From: Labyrinthula sp. Ha
Lineage: Eukaryota; Sar; Bigyra; Labyrinthulida; Labyrinthulaceae
DNA: 64,000 nt
Direction: 5' to 3'
Assembly (NCBI GenBank): GCA_015227615.1
Contig: JAALGZ010000077.1
Coordinates: 35,830 to 99,829, forward strand
Positions 1 to 14,269 of the stretch are shown here, piece after piece. The translations under genes and the position numbers were made by a program. The notes beneath the pieces were generated by a model. The model was given only the letters and a program-made list of their open reading frames with translations, was not told where the DNA came from and searched no databases. Each line of letters begins with the position of its first letter. The stretch's first letter is position 1.

Positions 1-3000
1 TCTGTGATGTTCCTATGCTAAAGGTTAACTTGGTTTATAGGAACCTATCGAGGCCATCAAGTCATAAGAATATCAGACTATGTGCGAATGATAAGTTGAA
101 GAACCATTTTCTAAGAAATCGCTTCCACTTATAATCGATTGAACTCTTAGTAGAAAAAGATAAGGAATAACCAGCCCTATTTCGTGCTTACGTATTTTTC
201 TCAAATATATATTAAGTTCAGTTCTTGCTGTTTTAAGTTCGATAAAAATTAATTCATCTCATAGACTCGAACAAAGTGGGTTGCGATAACTGCAACATAG
301 TGAATTCTTTGAATGTAGGAAGGGATTCACCTTTGGTGCTCGGATAGCACAAGTAAAAGAAAGTTGCCGGGTTCATGCGAAAGTGTTCATCAAGTGAATT
401 CTAGATGTGCAAAGCTGCATTTTTCAAAAGTACCACTTCGTTTTTTATTTTAACAATTCTTAAGCAATTGCTTGCTTTTGACATTTCTGCTTTTTTTATG
501 GTAGCATGTGTAACTAGAACTAAAACAGATATCAGATTTATATAGTTTCCCAAATTCAGCTGCACTCAGCGTAACTTTTGCCAAAAAAGATTAACCGAGA
601 TCCTCTTTCTACCAGTTTCAACAACCTGTAGTAGTTGGATTTCTCAAAGCATACGCCATTGCACTTTTTGTCACCCTTGCATAACAACTTTCTGGGGGTG
701 GAGTGAAACTAAACCAGTGCTATAGAAGAGATTAAAGGGTGCTTACAGTTTTATCTGCTCAAGATGGGCATCGAACAGTGAGATACTGGAAAGTGAGACG
801 AAGATACTAACAGCGACGATAGGCTTATGAACTGAGTTAAATAAGGCTTTCCTTAGAGATTTTTATATCGAACTAAGGTCTAAACTCATGAGAAGCTTTA
901 ATAATGAATAAAAAAAATCGTTTTACCTTTAACAGGTCTTTAGATACTCAAGCTGAAGTCCACTCAAGTCTAGTTACTTTTAATAAACCTTACTTCCATT
1001 TTTATATTGCTTTCTGTTTAGCTTTACTCTTTATTTTTGTTTTTTTGCTAAGATTTTGTCTAATGATTGCTTTTGTCTTGTTTCCATAAAATAATACTTC
1101 CTATTTCAACTGAGCAATACCATAAATCTATGATTATTGGTAATTCATACACTGATAATTAATAAATATACAGACCTTAAAGGATTTAGTTCTCGCAAAT
1201 AACACTTCTATTCTGTAATTAAAGCTGAATATACCAAGCGATTATGGTATTTTATATATAGTAGCTCATGACCCTAAATGGAGTACAGTAATTGTTTTTG
1301 GTAGAAAAATTATTTTTTTTGATTAGTATCTCGCTCCAACAACAAGATTTTTTCTTCTTGCCAAATTCAAAATTTTAGAAATGGACTAATACAAGTCAGA
1401 TGAACCTGATGTTATACGTATATTTTCTAAATTATTTCTCAAAGTACATCAGTTACTATTTTGATCCTAATATTACCTCAAACTTAATAAATGTGCTCAA
1501 AGAAGGCAGAAATAAATATTTTATAATAAAAAACTTAATAGAAACTAAAAATAAGCAGCAGAATATACGAGTCTAACTCTACTGAATATTTGCAGTATAC
1601 ATAGTTTCAAGATGAAGTCACATTACCGTGCAGTAGGTGCAAATGTAGGGAATACTTCTATACTAATACATAAGCACCTGGGATAACAAATCGTAGTACT
1701 TCTGTATTGCCACAGCCTCTAAAACCTTGAACACCTTGATTATGTCACCTTAAGCTTCTCTTCGACATCTTTCATGTTTTTTTGTAGAAATATATGTGTC
1801 ACTATATGGATCTATACTGTCCTGACTTAGGATAGGCTCATTAGAGGTATTAGACACCATTAATTTATCTTAAATAAATGTTATTATTCTTTTCAAAGAC
1901 AACATTATTGGCGATGTTTAACTAAATTACGTCCAAGGAAAATGTTCGGGGACTGCAATATACTCGCATTGACAATTAAATTATTCCACATCATGAATTA
2001 AGGCTACTTTATGAAATATTGTATTACCCTAGCCGTTAAGTACACATTGAAAATTAAGGGATTAAAGTAAAGAAGCATCACTATAAGAGAAGAACAAGCA
2101 CCGGTAATGAAAATAACATCTTTTGCCTAGTGCAAGAACAACCTGGCTATAATAAGGGGATATCTCTATGATTTTATTGCGGTACAAAATTTAGTTTATA
2201 GAGAGTTTATTCCTCGAAATCTGTAAGTCCGAATAAGCATTAGAAGCGCTTAATCTTTTCTCCATGCCCCCCCAGGAAATGGTTTTCATAAGGAAACCAA
2301 AAGATCTCTCTAAGAATATATGGGGACACTGGCTACCAGCGATACCAAGATGCTGTCTCAGAAACAACATTTACTACTTTTCTTGTTAGCCTATGTGTGA
2401 CCGTAATACTCTTCATCAGTTTTCCAATGTAAGAATATGTCGAGACAAGTAATGATACTTTGTCCCGACACTCCTTAAACCTCCTCGGTGCTATTATTAT
2501 CTACCGGAGTTCTCCGTGCAATTTTTTCTATACGGACAGATTATAAGAAAATTTTATACTTAAACACTATTATAGACTAGATTCATCAATTCAGTAGTTA
2601 CACCAATATCTTTTAAATCAGGAGAAATGTACTAAAGAATAGCTTCATATGTGTTAGTTAGCGGGCCATGTCTCACATAGCACAGGTTGCAGCAGGGTTC
2701 TGCGCAATATTTTGAGAGTTATTAATTAACAACCAACTAGTAAAAAGAATACAAAAGAATTCTTATTTTTAATTAAGTAAAATTAAAAGTTCTCTACCTG
2801 TTAAAACAATTTGTTTGAGTTCCAATTATATAAAATATAAAAAATATCAAGAAGGCAGTTGAAACTTAAATACTTTGAGCAACACAAGGAATAATTTAAG
2901 CAACTTAGGAAACAGTTTAATTAGGCAATTCAAGGTATATAAGAAAAAGTAAAGTAGCGTGGTGATTCTCTTTTACAAGCATTGAAAAATTTAAAAATAT

Positions 3001-6000
3001 ATTCTCCATTTCGACAATTGCTTAACAACGGCTCGCCAATTTATTTGTGCTCCCCATCGAGGTTGGATATCTATAGAAAGTAACATAAGCTTCACTAACT
3101 AGGAAACTACCAATGAATCAATCACTTTTGTGATCGGTATTAATTTCCCATACTCGGTGAACTGAACTAAAGGAAACTTTGAGTTAAACAATTAGAATCC
3201 AGAAGAAAATAGAGTACACATTTCGGTAGAACTTGTCCGTTGGGATGACACATGATACATATTTTCCAAGAGTTTCGCAAAACTTGATACCTCGGAAGAA
3301 GAAATTGAATTTGGGTAAGCTAACTAATAATTATTTTGCACTTGGTTTCACTATGAATATCAATAACAGAATTGGGAAATTAATTTGCATCAGATGATTC
3401 AGATTGTATGCTGATTATCAATTGATTATCAAGAGAAGAGTGGGCTACATACCTTAAAGCTAATACCCAAGAAATAATGTTTTCATATTCCACCATATCA
3501 ACATCATTTAAAAGTGGGTAGCATGTTTAAACTGTCATTCTCCAGGATTATTCCTGGGCTTGATGGTCATTTTATGAATGTTTACTTAAGGTTTAAGAGT
3601 AAATTATTGCTTGGTTATTTGGCCCAACTTTGTGATAATGCTTATTTATTTATCTATAATCAATCTAAACGACTTTCTCAAAATTAAGCATTATTATAGA
3701 GAAATATGTGCAGAAAATACTAATTAATTATTAGTAAACCAAATCTAAGTCCGTTTTGAAGTAAACAGAAGCATATCTAAACTGAAAACTGTATAACGTC
3801 AAGAACATGAACTCTGCCGAATGTCGATCTAAAATTTTATCAAGTTTCATAGTTGTTGGTCCAGAAGCAATGATGTACACAATTCCAGAGATTCTGTATT
3901 TACTAGATCTTTTTTACTTACCAGGGTTTTGGGTGATTGGTTTCATGTAGGTCATCCTATTCTGGATTACTTTTGGTTGGTCCTGAACCTAGTAAAGCGA
4001 AAAAAAAGAAAAAAATAGAAACCAATCATACGACGCTAACCAAGCATGGAAGTAGTTGAAGAAGACCATACGGCTATCAATAAATATAAGTGGAGGTAAT
4101 ACCGATGATTTAGGCCAGATATTATTTTTCTAGCGGTCAAATAGGTTATTAAGAACCACTCCAAGCGGATCAGGGTACACTGCAGTTAATTTTCTACGAT
4201 AAAACCTAGAATAATTATTGGTTCCCCTGCAAGAACTTAAGTACAACGCAACCAACTTTCTTATAACTCTCAATTTTGAGCTTTAAACTAACCTTCAAGT
4301 TTCAGCTGAAGGCTTGTCTATATCTCTCAAAGATTAAGCCAGCTCACCACGGTGACGATAGATTTAACATAAACACAATCGAAACAAAAACACTTTCTGG
4401 GTGAAAAAAGGAGGTTATTATAACTATTTACTAAGGTTTAACAGGTATTACGGTACTGTTACGGGATATTGATTACATTTTAAATTTTATAATATTAATT
4501 TCGAGAAATCTTTACCTAAACTGAATATATAAGAGCTAGAAGCGAGGTGTGAAACATCACAGACAGTAGCACTCAAATTTTAATATAAATTGCTTGATAC
4601 TGTATTTTATTTCTTATGTATATTAGCAGTGTTTTAGAGCTAAAGTCGTTGATTAAGAGGTTTACGTGTTAGGGACTATAATAATAAATAATGTGTATAT
4701 AACCCGATTTGATTAAAATCGATACGGCATACTTCCACCTTAGCAAATATTTATAGCTATGTTCTCAGTGTATAAAATTGCTTCATGAATGTTGTTAATT
4801 TTTTATTATAATAATTGAAGCTGATAATAACAACGTAGTATTATTGTATTTGAGAGATATTGGCCTGAACTGACCTAGAACTGTAATAAGAAACATTTCA
4901 CTAAGTCCCGCCAAAGTTACTGGAATACTTAAATAGACACATGTAGTATATGTAATGTAACTAACAAAATATTTCATCAATACCCAAAATAATCTAGGTG
5001 ACCAGCTAATGCAATAGTTGTTTTACAATTTAAGAAACTGTGCCATCATTTTGTTCTCAACTGAAGAGGTTCTTGGTATACACCTGCAAAATGTGATTCA
5101 AAATGTTGTTATTATACAGGCTCAAAACTGCCAACAAAATATTAACAATAACAAACAGGGTAAATTGCACACATGCAAATATTTGCTAAGTTTTCACATA
5201 TATGTATGCAACAATTTTAAATATTCTGGCCTGAGAAAATAAACGAGGAAAAATTAAGCAAGAATTAATGTTTTGAACACTGAAAATATTTTTTGTGTGC
5301 CACCGGGTGAAAACTGGTAAATATATAGCACCTACATAGAAAAGAGTCAAAAATTTAATTTTGGACCACAGTAATATTAAAAAAAAGTTAAAAATGTAAT
5401 TACAAAAAAGATCCATTTATTCCAAGGTAATTTATAAATTTCATTGAATATAATAATGTCATATTCATAGAAAAATTAAACGAAGTTTACAAAAATTCAA
5501 CCTTGAGATCAACAAAAGAAGTAAATCACATTTTCTTAGAAAGTTTTTGCAAGACTTGATAGGATTTCAATAGCTGATATGATCACTGTGCACACATGTA
5601 CATCGAACAAGCGACGAAGTACCTCAAGATGATCCATTTAAGTTCAAAATGGTGTTTCCATGGTCATTTACCTCATGGAGCACCAATAAAGAGGTTCGGG
5701 AAACTGATGATCCTATACCAATGCTCTCTGTATTTAATATAAAACTTCCATGTTTTTACTAGATAAACTTATCAAAAAGCCCAGGAGCTAGATGCTCATT
5801 ATTTTTAGTCTATGTAAGCATCGTGCTGGAAAAACCAAATTGATCACTAATAAAGAATGTCACAAATCATATGATACGATTCTAAGGACCATAAGGGAAC
5901 TCGAAGGCGATACTGAAAAAGATTATCAGACAGAAATATGTAACTACCATAGAGTTATGAATCAATCATGTTCTCGCCATGAAAAAAAAAACAGGAGAGA

Positions 6001-9000
6001 GGGTTTGCTATTGCATAATCAAATCCGTTTCAATATTCGTAAGAAAATTCATAAATCTTTATAACTCGGATAATTAAGTAAAAATATAAAACTACTAAGA
6101 AACTAAAAGCTTCTTAAAGTATTATATTTTTCACTTGTTTTATTTCCTATATAATAACGTAAGAAAATCGTAACCCTATTCCCGATGGAATGATCACATA
6201 TATTTTGACCGCTTGTAGGGTTAATATTTTGACAAAAAGATAATTAAGCTCCCTCACTCTTAATACTTGAACATGCTTTTTATTCACAAACCATCCGGAA
6301 AATATCCTCGACTTCATTTCTATAATCTACGAAATAATTAAAACCTGATCCACAATATTTTACTCCTAATGGAAAATCCTTGTCCTACTTTATACAGCAC
6401 ATTCAATACTAGAAATCTTTCCCCCCTTTAGGAAAGGTTAAATCTGTTTTTTTCTGTACGTTCACAATTTCTTATTTTGTGCAATATTTATTATGATTAG
6501 TGACTATACTGGGTTACACATGTTTCTATGTGAAGAGTTTTTTTAAGAACTGTTCCATTGCAAGAGCTCTAATCTAATTATACCATCCATCTAGGGTGTT
6601 TCATCATTTAAAAAGTTTGTATCCCTGAAAGTAAACCATTGGATAGGTGTCCTGTTCCGTGCTTTATAACATCATTATACTTTTTAGGCTCTTATCTTCT
6701 TTTAGAAACTTCTTCTTTCTCAAGAGGTCCCATTTGACTGTTTCTTTACCCGTATTCCATTTTAAACCATGATTTATGAATCTAAAAACTTTGGCTTTTG
6801 CATTAGGAAACGGTTCATCTAAACAAAATAACTGGTCTTAACTAGACTAGTCTGTTAAGAGCTTATCCTGTTTCTTGGAGGAGAATACACCCAAAATCCA
6901 CTAAAAACATGAGTTATTGTCAGCAAATATTTAATCCAAGTATATTGCAAAACGTTTCTGCACGTAGAAAGACATATTTTGAGATTATAATTCATTTCTT
7001 GGTAATCTATCAATTAAAATTTTCGTGCATTTTTTATAATGGTAATTTACGTTTAGAAACACAATTTAATTGATTTTTAATAATAAATTGAATATCATTA
7101 AAAGGTTGCACCAAATTGCCAAAATAATATTCCTTCATATTTGAACCTCATCAATACATTTATCAATCGGCGATAAAATTAATCAATATTACGGAAGAAG
7201 GATATTTAGACTACGCTGACTACTTTTATAGACATTGATACGGTGTAAAATATCACAATAATTATTTGTTATTTTGATCCAAGGGTTCTAGTCCAGTCTT
7301 GTGTTGATAGCCCATTGATAATCAGAGTAAATCCTGAATCATCTAATAAGAATGAAATTTCCAACTCTCCTGTTGATAGAAAAAGTCAAAACAATTATAA
7401 AATAGTCTCTTATAGACTCTATCAGGTCCGCTACTTAGACATAAATGAAACTAAAGTTTCGTTCCGGACCAGGGTCCATATTTCTATATGGGAAATTAAT
7501 AAAAAAATGGAGCCGAGAAAGAGTCCCCAAAACTCTGAAATAAACTTAAAACATCTAGAATATAGGAGCAAACTTAGAACAGGTATCTGAAATCAGACTG
7601 CAATCTTGAATGCCGAAAAAAGAACTTAGATAGGTTCTAGCTTGAGTTTCCAGGTGAACATTACTTCCTCAAAATCTTGTTCCGCAATGATACTTACATG
7701 TCTTCGACACTTTGGCGTTGCTAGTCATGATTTATTGACTAAATTAAAGCTCTATGACGCATTCAATTGAAAGCATTGTCCTAGCATGTAAGAACTAGGG
7801 TTTTTTTTCAATACCTAACTACCTATTAACCATTGTTCTGTGCTATACTAATCCATTGTGTCGTTCTTCGCCTTCGATTGTGGCCTTTTTCTTCCATTGT
7901 GTCTTGTACCGGTTGCTTTTCTCTTCTTCCACTCCCTTATGGCTAGCTCCAACGTGTTCCTTGGTCAATATTCAATATCAACATTCTATGACCCTGTTAA
8001 AATAAATCCCCTGTTGCTGAGCTCCCACAACTTCAATCCAAGAAAACAAATGAACACAAAAATTTCGGAGGAAAAGCTCGATGAGTCAGGGAGAGAGTTA
8101 TGGACTTACCATGGGTTGAGAGGGGGTTCTATATCGTTTAGCATGATCGTGTTGTTGCATATCAGTCGGTTGCATTTGTATGTCTGTGTTTGGCTTACTG
8201 TAATGATGATTTGACTTTATCGTGTAAGGTAGCTAATGCTATGGGTTTAGGAGAAGTATTTCCTCGATACAATAACTGGTGGTTCCTTATTGAGAGGTAG
8301 GATAATTTTTTTGTTGATATTCAGAACTGAAATCCCAGGATATTGCTGTCTTTAGATACTTGATTCTTCTTCACGGCATTCTCCTAGACTTACCATTCGT
8401 AGACTTTGCCGTCGGACTCAGTAATGACGCGCTAGTATTGCACATCTAAAAAAACCAAGTTCCACGCGGCATTTTTATCTTTGGATGTCTGCTATTACGA
8501 ACACAAGATCAAGCTTTTATATGAGTTCAAGACATATTCAATGAAATTGAAGTTTATAGGAATCAATAGGAGGATATTTGTTGATCATGCTCCCAGGACC
8601 GAGGAACATGTTTCTCTGTGTTCCCAATCAATCCTCGACAGAATCTGTGGTGAGTGACCTACCTGTACTTAAATGTTTATAGGTGGTCGTGGATTTTCAG
8701 GTGAGGTTAACTCGTGAAAACGACCTGTGACCCTTGGATGATCGGCAACTTCATCAGTTTTCAGTTTATTGAGAGAGCAGAAATTATTTCACCTTTGTGA
8801 AGACCCATAGAGGCTAAGAAGTGGTTTTAACAGCGTGTCTACTAACCAAACTTCCCTGAGAGATATTTTTGTGATCTTTGCACTTTGTCCAAAATGCCCC
8901 TAGTCATAATTATATATGAGCTCTTGGGAGAAAATTGAAGAAACGACACGACTTGTTTCAGAGGATGACTCTGCGTGAACTCCATACCTCCAGGGACTCC

Positions 9001-9129
9001 CAGGCTTTGTAAACCGACGAAATGTGAAAGTCGGAGCACTCTCCTTCAACGTTGATAGTCTTGCTCAATACAAACTCTTTACAATAGTTAAACTTACTTA
9101 CGAGCTTCCGTACCTACTGATTTTATTTC
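1..9129. other. Long AT-rich region with no supportable gene
   Basis: I see no convincing coding exon, RNA gene or repeat array here. Open frames on both strands are short (up to about 118 codons, at 7858-8214), have no recognisable motif and are what chance gives in AT-rich DNA. Some may be remains of very old transposons, since the next 3.5 kb is a LINE relic. Small exons separated by 28-30 nt introns would be hard to see by eye, so a short spliced gene cannot be excluded. Confidence 0.45.
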
Positions 9130-9502
9130 AAGAAGAAGTTGAACAAAAAGGTGTTTAAAGACTTGAGAAAGCGAATGAAAATGTTAGCCAGAATGGGAAA
9201 GGAAGATGATTTGTTTTGCAGGCCAACCCCAGCTGTACTGGGATAGCGGTCTTTGTGTGTCGGTAATCCCTTCAAGACGTAGTTGATACCTACAGAGTGA
9301 GGAGCATGATTCTAGTTGCTAAGATCAGTTCAGATAGCAGCAAAAGGCTTACTTTGGTAAACATGCACGTACCCCACACTATACTAATGACCTGACATAA
9401 TCAAGGATTCTTATAAACGCCAGAAGAGAAGGCAATAAAAATAGTGAACAAGAGTAGGTTACTAGTTATTGGAGGAAATCATAATGATCTGTTGAAGAGG
9501 TC

Positions 9503-9856
9503 ATGGAAAGACACCAGCAACAAACACAGATGTACCCAGCAAGCAACAGGAACAGAAGAATTTTAGAAGAGCTCTTGCTCCAGAACGCAATGTCCATAGT
9601 GAATCATAGGCGCAAGACAAGGAAGAAAGGATCCATAAGACACACAACCTTCCAACCATGGAATAAACAGATAAAATCATCAGAAATAGATTTCTTCATC
9701 ATCAACAAACTCACGGCAATCACATTCTTCAAAGTAAACATAAAGACCAGCAAATGGATCTGGCAAGACGAACCAAATGATAACATGATAATAAAAATAA
9801 CCATCAACCTCATACCCCAAACCAAAAGACAATCTACAAAAGGACGTGCCTACTAA
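9503..9856 (+). pseudogene. LINE endonuclease domain, carboxy-terminal fragment
   Basis: The longest intact piece of the endonuclease. It reads NRRILEELLLQNAMSIVN and then, after a T-rich gap, SSEIDFFIIN, the family pattern of a helix ending in a conserved Asn, then T...P, then the SxIDYI box. It is preceded at about 9465 by LLVIGGNHND. The frame closes before the reverse transcriptase. This is what remains of an apurinic endonuclease-type nicking domain that would have made the target-site cut. Confidence 0.55.
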
Positions 9857-10437
9857 ATTAAAAATGTGTATCAAGCAGTTCGACAAAGGTATCCAACTTA
9901 AATTGCAAAATATTAAAATTGAAACTGAAGAGGTGGGTTATATTCTAATCACGAAGGCAATAAGGGAAGCGATAGAAAACCCGATCCTGTCCAAGAAACG
10001 CAAAGGCTTTCACTGAAATCATTCTTCAGCGACTCTTGGACTCATCAAGCTCAAATGACAAAGGTAGAACACAGCTTCGGTGGAATAAAGAAGAAGGATG
10101 TCCAGAGAAGTCAGGAACGCTGTAGTTGCGGACAGGAACGCGCACTTGGACGAAATATGTACAGCAATTGACACAAAGCTCAGTACTCATAACTCCCACC
10201 AAACATATAGAATAATGTAAATATTCCAGAGGAGGAAAGATAACTTCGGGAGAATAACTAAAAATGGACGAGGTAATGTCGTATCAGAAGAAAAATGACT
10301 AAAAGTATTACGGGAACATATTCACCAGACTAAAAAAAACCAGTTCAGCAACCACAGAATATAAATGTAGATGAAGTACAATATTACCACAAATAATTCA
10401 ACTTAAATCATCAAGCCGGTCCATGTGTCTGTGCAAC

Positions 10438-11220
10438 AATTCAAACAAAGAAGAAATCATTAACATTCTAAAAATAATAAAAAATAACATAGCCAACGGA
10501 AATGATGGTATTGTAAACAAAACTCTAAAATATTCTAGTTAATTTCAAAGCACCTAATAAAAATTTCTCGAAGATTTTTTAGAGAAGGGAAGTTTAAGGA
10601 AAATAAATAAGTGGTTTATGTCAGTGAAAACTGATATTCTTGTATAGAGTTAATAGAGAGAAATAAAATTTTTCATATTTCAGAACAATATCGTTGCTAC
10701 AAACACCATTCGAAGTGTTGACAGGAATCATCAATAACTGGCTAAAGAACGTAGTTGAAAGAATACATTCATACCAAGCAGGTTTTGGTAAGCATCTTGC
10801 AACAATCCACAGGATCGAAACACTGAAGCGAATGATTACGAAAAGTGTAACGAGTTAGCTTCGACTTAAGATATTTTTCATTGGCTTCAAGATAGTTTTC
10901 AACTCAGTTTCACACAGTTTTATCTGTCTTTCATTCAGAGAACATGGCGTACCTAAATCATTAATAAAAAAGATCATGTACCTCTACAGTCAGGTAAAAG
11001 TAGTTGAAGGAGAACAGCATTCCAAAACAACAAGGATTCCAAAAGGAGCCATGCAAGATGACAGCTTATTATCCACTCTTCATATTTTGGCACTGGATAG
11101 CATTATGTATCGCCTAAAAGATAATACTTGCGAAGAAGTAAGCCCAGAAACCGATGAAGTGTAGCTCATGACTTTTGAAGACGACGTAGTTGCATTTTCA
11201 AAGACGATCCTCAAGTAGTG
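10438..11220 (+). pseudogene. LINE reverse transcriptase fragments
   Basis: Scattered reverse-transcriptase motifs in shifting frames: NGNDGIVNKTLK (motif 0), HSYQAGF (motif 2a), then an open frame at 10976-11164 holding IPKGAMQDDSLLSTLHILAL, the family's GVRQGDPLSPxLF box. Just after it, LMTFEDDVVAF stands where the catalytic FADD/YADD box belongs, with the first Ala replaced by Glu. Stops and frame changes between the motifs show that no active polymerase is made. Confidence 0.6.
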
Positions 11221-11341
11221 GATCTTGCTCAATAACTTGCAAAACTTGAACAAATCACAGAACTTGAAATATATATGTCAACAAATCTAAGATCATGTGC
11301 AAGGAGAAAGTACCTAAAATACAAGAAAAATACCTGGCACT

Positions 11342-12640
11342 TTGATCAACAGACTTCTGTGGAAGTTTCACGGTGAAATATGTGACCACTTTTTCCAAGT
11401 TGCAAGACACCTGAACTGTCACCGAGCTTCTAGATACTGTGATAGCACAAAGAACCATCCAAGAGCAAGAATCCTTGCAGTTTCACACGCAGGAGATACA
11501 TTGACTAACTTACTCAGAAAGAAAGTTCTAAATACTGAAGTGAATAACCAATCAATACAGGGAACAACCAAGATGAAATATCTGGGAGCAGTTTTCAAGA
11601 CTTCGGAACTGAGTGCAGAAGCAATCTTGGACTAGTTAGTGAGGACAACACGAGACTTAAAGCTGTCAAGCTACCTTCTAGAATGAACCATCTTGAAAAG
11701 AAAACCAAAAGAAGGGTTGTCTTGTCAATAACACTTTCATCTCTACTATATAGCTGCCAGAGATGAAAAAAATCGTCATTATCAAGAAAGGACTCAACGA
11801 ACTTTCTAGAAATATACAGAAAAAAGATTAAAAACCTGGAGAATATGAGCTTCAACCTGCAAGATGAAGTTATAAACGTCTGTGAACTTGCAGAACAAAG
11901 AACCCAAACCTTCAGTGAATAAGAAACTGTGGATGCTCAACTGGAACCAGCACGCAAAAAAGCTGTCTGGGAACCTGGAACACCATAATATCTCAGTGAA
12001 TGAATATCTCTGAAATAAGCGCTTCAGGAAAACGTGGTCATAGAACATCTGAAACAATACGAGGAACCGGTTCCACCTGATCATGAACCTCAACTTCACA
12101 AAAACCTAAACATAACCTGAAAAATAACGCTATGAACCCCCCAACCCATCTAGGATAAGAGCAGAATTTTCTCTCCTAACCTGGAATACTCCGGACTGTG
12201 TTGGAGTCCTCTGTACTCCAAAGAAAAGCACAAGACAGCTACAAAGAGAGGAACAATCTAGCACAGCAGTAGAAGCCACCTGAACCTCAACAGACACCAC
12301 AAGTCACTTCAGCCGGACAATAACCGATCTTTTCAAGTTTGGATGAAGATGTGAATGAACCTGAAACCTTCTGCATCGCCTGCAAAATACAATCTTGATA
12401 AAGTCCTACTCAACCATATTCAACGACCCACCATTGAATAAGGATAAACCACCTAAACATCAACATGTAATACAAACTTATCCCAACGGGATAGAAATCG
12501 CCCTTCTGGAACTCAGATGTGGATATGAATGAGCTTAAAACCTGCTGCGCCACCTGAAATATGAATCTTGATTAAGTATTGCTGGGAAGGCTCTAATAAG
12601 CGTCAATAAGCATCTGTATCTATATCATACGTTACCTGAA
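11342..12640 (+). pseudogene. LINE carboxy-terminal region, decayed, with an internal 174-bp repeat
   Basis: An open frame at 11342-11635 ends with TTKMKYLGAVFKTSEL, the post-thumb YLG box usual in LINE polyproteins. Downstream are broken frames up to about 12640. A stretch of about 62 bases beginning GATGTGAATGAACCTGAAAC at 12349 recurs in diverged form at about 12523, so part of the element's 3' region is duplicated. No poly-A tail or target duplication could be recognised. Confidence 0.4.
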
Positions 12641-13389
12641 CCGCTGGATCACCTTGGCTGGTATCTCATTAACACTCGCAGTCGTGTTTGTTGCTTTTTT
12701 TTAAATTCTGGATTGCATTTTGGGAAATCCAACACAAGATTCACGAAAAAGTAAGATGTTATTGAGATATGAGGGATCCTGCTACTCAATAGCACCTATT
12801 AATGGAAATGACGTAATATCAAAAATAGTTTTACTATAGAGAGTATGGGCAGGATCACAGGTGCATGAAAAGTTAGGCCCTCGGAGTCCATTCCCACTGC
12901 CACGATACTCCCTTAAAATCTAATCTAATCTAGTCCATGTGAGTTACACCAGAATCTTAACACTTGGCTCTACCGAGAATAAGCCAATTTTTTCTATGTA
13001 CAGTAAACTTCTCAAAATACACAAAGTTCGATCCTGCATTACTGCAGAAAAACTGCAGCTAAAATCTCAAGAAGAACTACCTTCACTGGGAGACCTCTAC
13101 TCTGCAAGAAACACAACTATTATTCATACATATATTGAAACCCAAACTGCTAGAAAGAGGGTAAATGTCAATACTGGGTAACAATGAGTTAAATGTCACG
13201 TCTATGGACGTGTTTAGGAAGTTTATTTTATACGACAACAACGGGGTAGTGTTCTCTTGTTATATGTCACTTAGAATTTTGTTAAGGAAAGCATTTTGTC
13301 AAAACCTTGCTTCGCCTTGTGGATGAAATGAAGAAAACGCTGTATTAAACATCCAAAGGAATCTTTTCACCGAGTTGTTACAGCACATA
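12641..13389. other. Region between LINE relic and spliced gene; no firm gene
   Basis: An open frame at 12939-13181 (80 codons, plus strand) and a possible first exon near 13193 followed by a 29-nt GT-AG segment (13246-13274) may be upstream exons of the gene that starts to be readable at about 13419. I could not join them without a remaining stop codon, so no exon is claimed. Confidence 0.3.
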
Positions 13390-13418
13390 GTAAAATTTAC
13401 TCCTTAAGTAAACTCTAG

Positions 13419-14269
13419 TAAGAGGAGCAGATCAAAGAACTCCATTTATTGAACAGGTTGAAAAAAGTCTTTTGAGAAAGTTAAGACTGAAAGATAGTAA
13501 TGGGACTAATATAGACCTGTTTTCTTCCCTTGTAAAGATTAATCAGCATGATAAGACAATTAAAAAAGTTAGACTGAAAGTGTATGAAAAGCCATATGGA
13601 TTTCATGAAAAACTAAGATTCGCAGCCCAAAATTTAGTAGTTTTATTTTATCTAAGATATACTTAGAATAAGGGAAAAGGCATTGTGACTAAATTTATAC
13701 TAAAAGAAAACTTAGAACCAAGAGTTAAAGTTTGTAGAATGTTGGACATGACAGAAGGTGAAATGAGAGACTGTATTTTGAATTTAAAGAGAGAAAATGT
13801 TTCTATCTCTTTTCCAGCGTTAGCTTATTTATTGGAATGCGCTTTATCTTCTTCAGTTTACTTTTAAAAAAATATATTCTTCCAGAATTTAGTGACCAAT
13901 TTTTTCGAGCTGATCGCATTCTTGTTGTATTTATTAAGTTTAGTCCCTATTTGTAAGTTTTTCATGAAGAGAAGGACAATGGAAGTAACATATATGGATG
14001 AAAACTATTTAAAAATGTATCCTAATCGTTCTGTTGCTATTTTATTAACTCCAAGTATATGTGAGTTTTTTTACTGCTTTAGATATACAAAACCATACCT
14101 GGAAAGAAAAGGATATGTTTGGTTTAGATCCACAAATTGCATCAATAATAAAATTTTTCCATGCAAGGGTTTTGTTAGGGTAATTAATGAAGAGATTTAT
14201 GAAGTGAACATTCAAGTAGAAGCAGATAAAGAAATAATAAAGGCACATTTGCGACCAATGCTTTTATGA
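13419..14269 (+). CDS. Unidentified spliced gene with 30-nt introns (5' end not resolved)
   Basis: Three open segments in one frame: 13419-13636, 13667-13855 and 13886-14269. They are separated by two segments of exactly 30 nt that begin GT and end AG (13637-13666 and 13856-13885). Each carries the only in-frame stop at that place (TAG, then TAA), so removing them gives a continuous protein of about 260 residues. A further 29-nt GT-AG segment at 13390-13418 may precede the first exon. The product is basic at the start, has a hydrophobic stretch (about FFELIAFLLYLLSLVPI, one possible membrane helix) early in the third exon, and ends HLRPMLL. I do not recognise a family. It could be a real gene or a recent pseudogene; the start codon is unknown. 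Confidence 0.45.
13637..13666 (+). other. Predicted 30-nt intron
   Basis: Begins GTAGTT and ends ACTTAG, lies between codons (phase 0), is divisible by three and contains the in-frame TAG. The reading frame is open on both sides. Its size matches the other introns in this window. Confidence 0.5.
13856..13885 (+). other. Predicted 30-nt intron
   Basis: Begins GTTTAC and ends TTCCAG with a pyrimidine-rich end, phase 0, and holds the in-frame TAA at 13865. Removing it joins ALSSS to NLVTNFF in an open frame. Confidence 0.55.

Larger units (their letters stand above)
9130..12640 (+). mobile_element. Decayed non-LTR retrotransposon (LINE) with APE-type endonuclease and reverse transcriptase
   Basis: Fragments of a LINE polyprotein lie in the expected order on the plus strand but in different frames with many stops. 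From about 9240 there is an endonuclease-like stretch (GIAVFV, then LVNMHVPH near 9360). IGGNHND near 9470 matches the GGDFN box, and SSEIDFFIIN near 9690 matches the SQIDYIL box. Reverse-transcriptase pieces follow: NGNDGIVNKTLK near 10500, YQAGF near 10775, IPKGAMQDD near 11035, and FEDD near 11175 in place of YADD. A carboxy-terminal part runs to about 12640. I infer an old dead copy; the outer limits are approximate. Confidence 0.7.

Noticed and set aside
7858-8214. 118-codon plus-strand frame as a gene
   Set aside because: No motif, no neighbours, and an odd Phe/Leu/Ser-rich composition expected from translated T-rich DNA.
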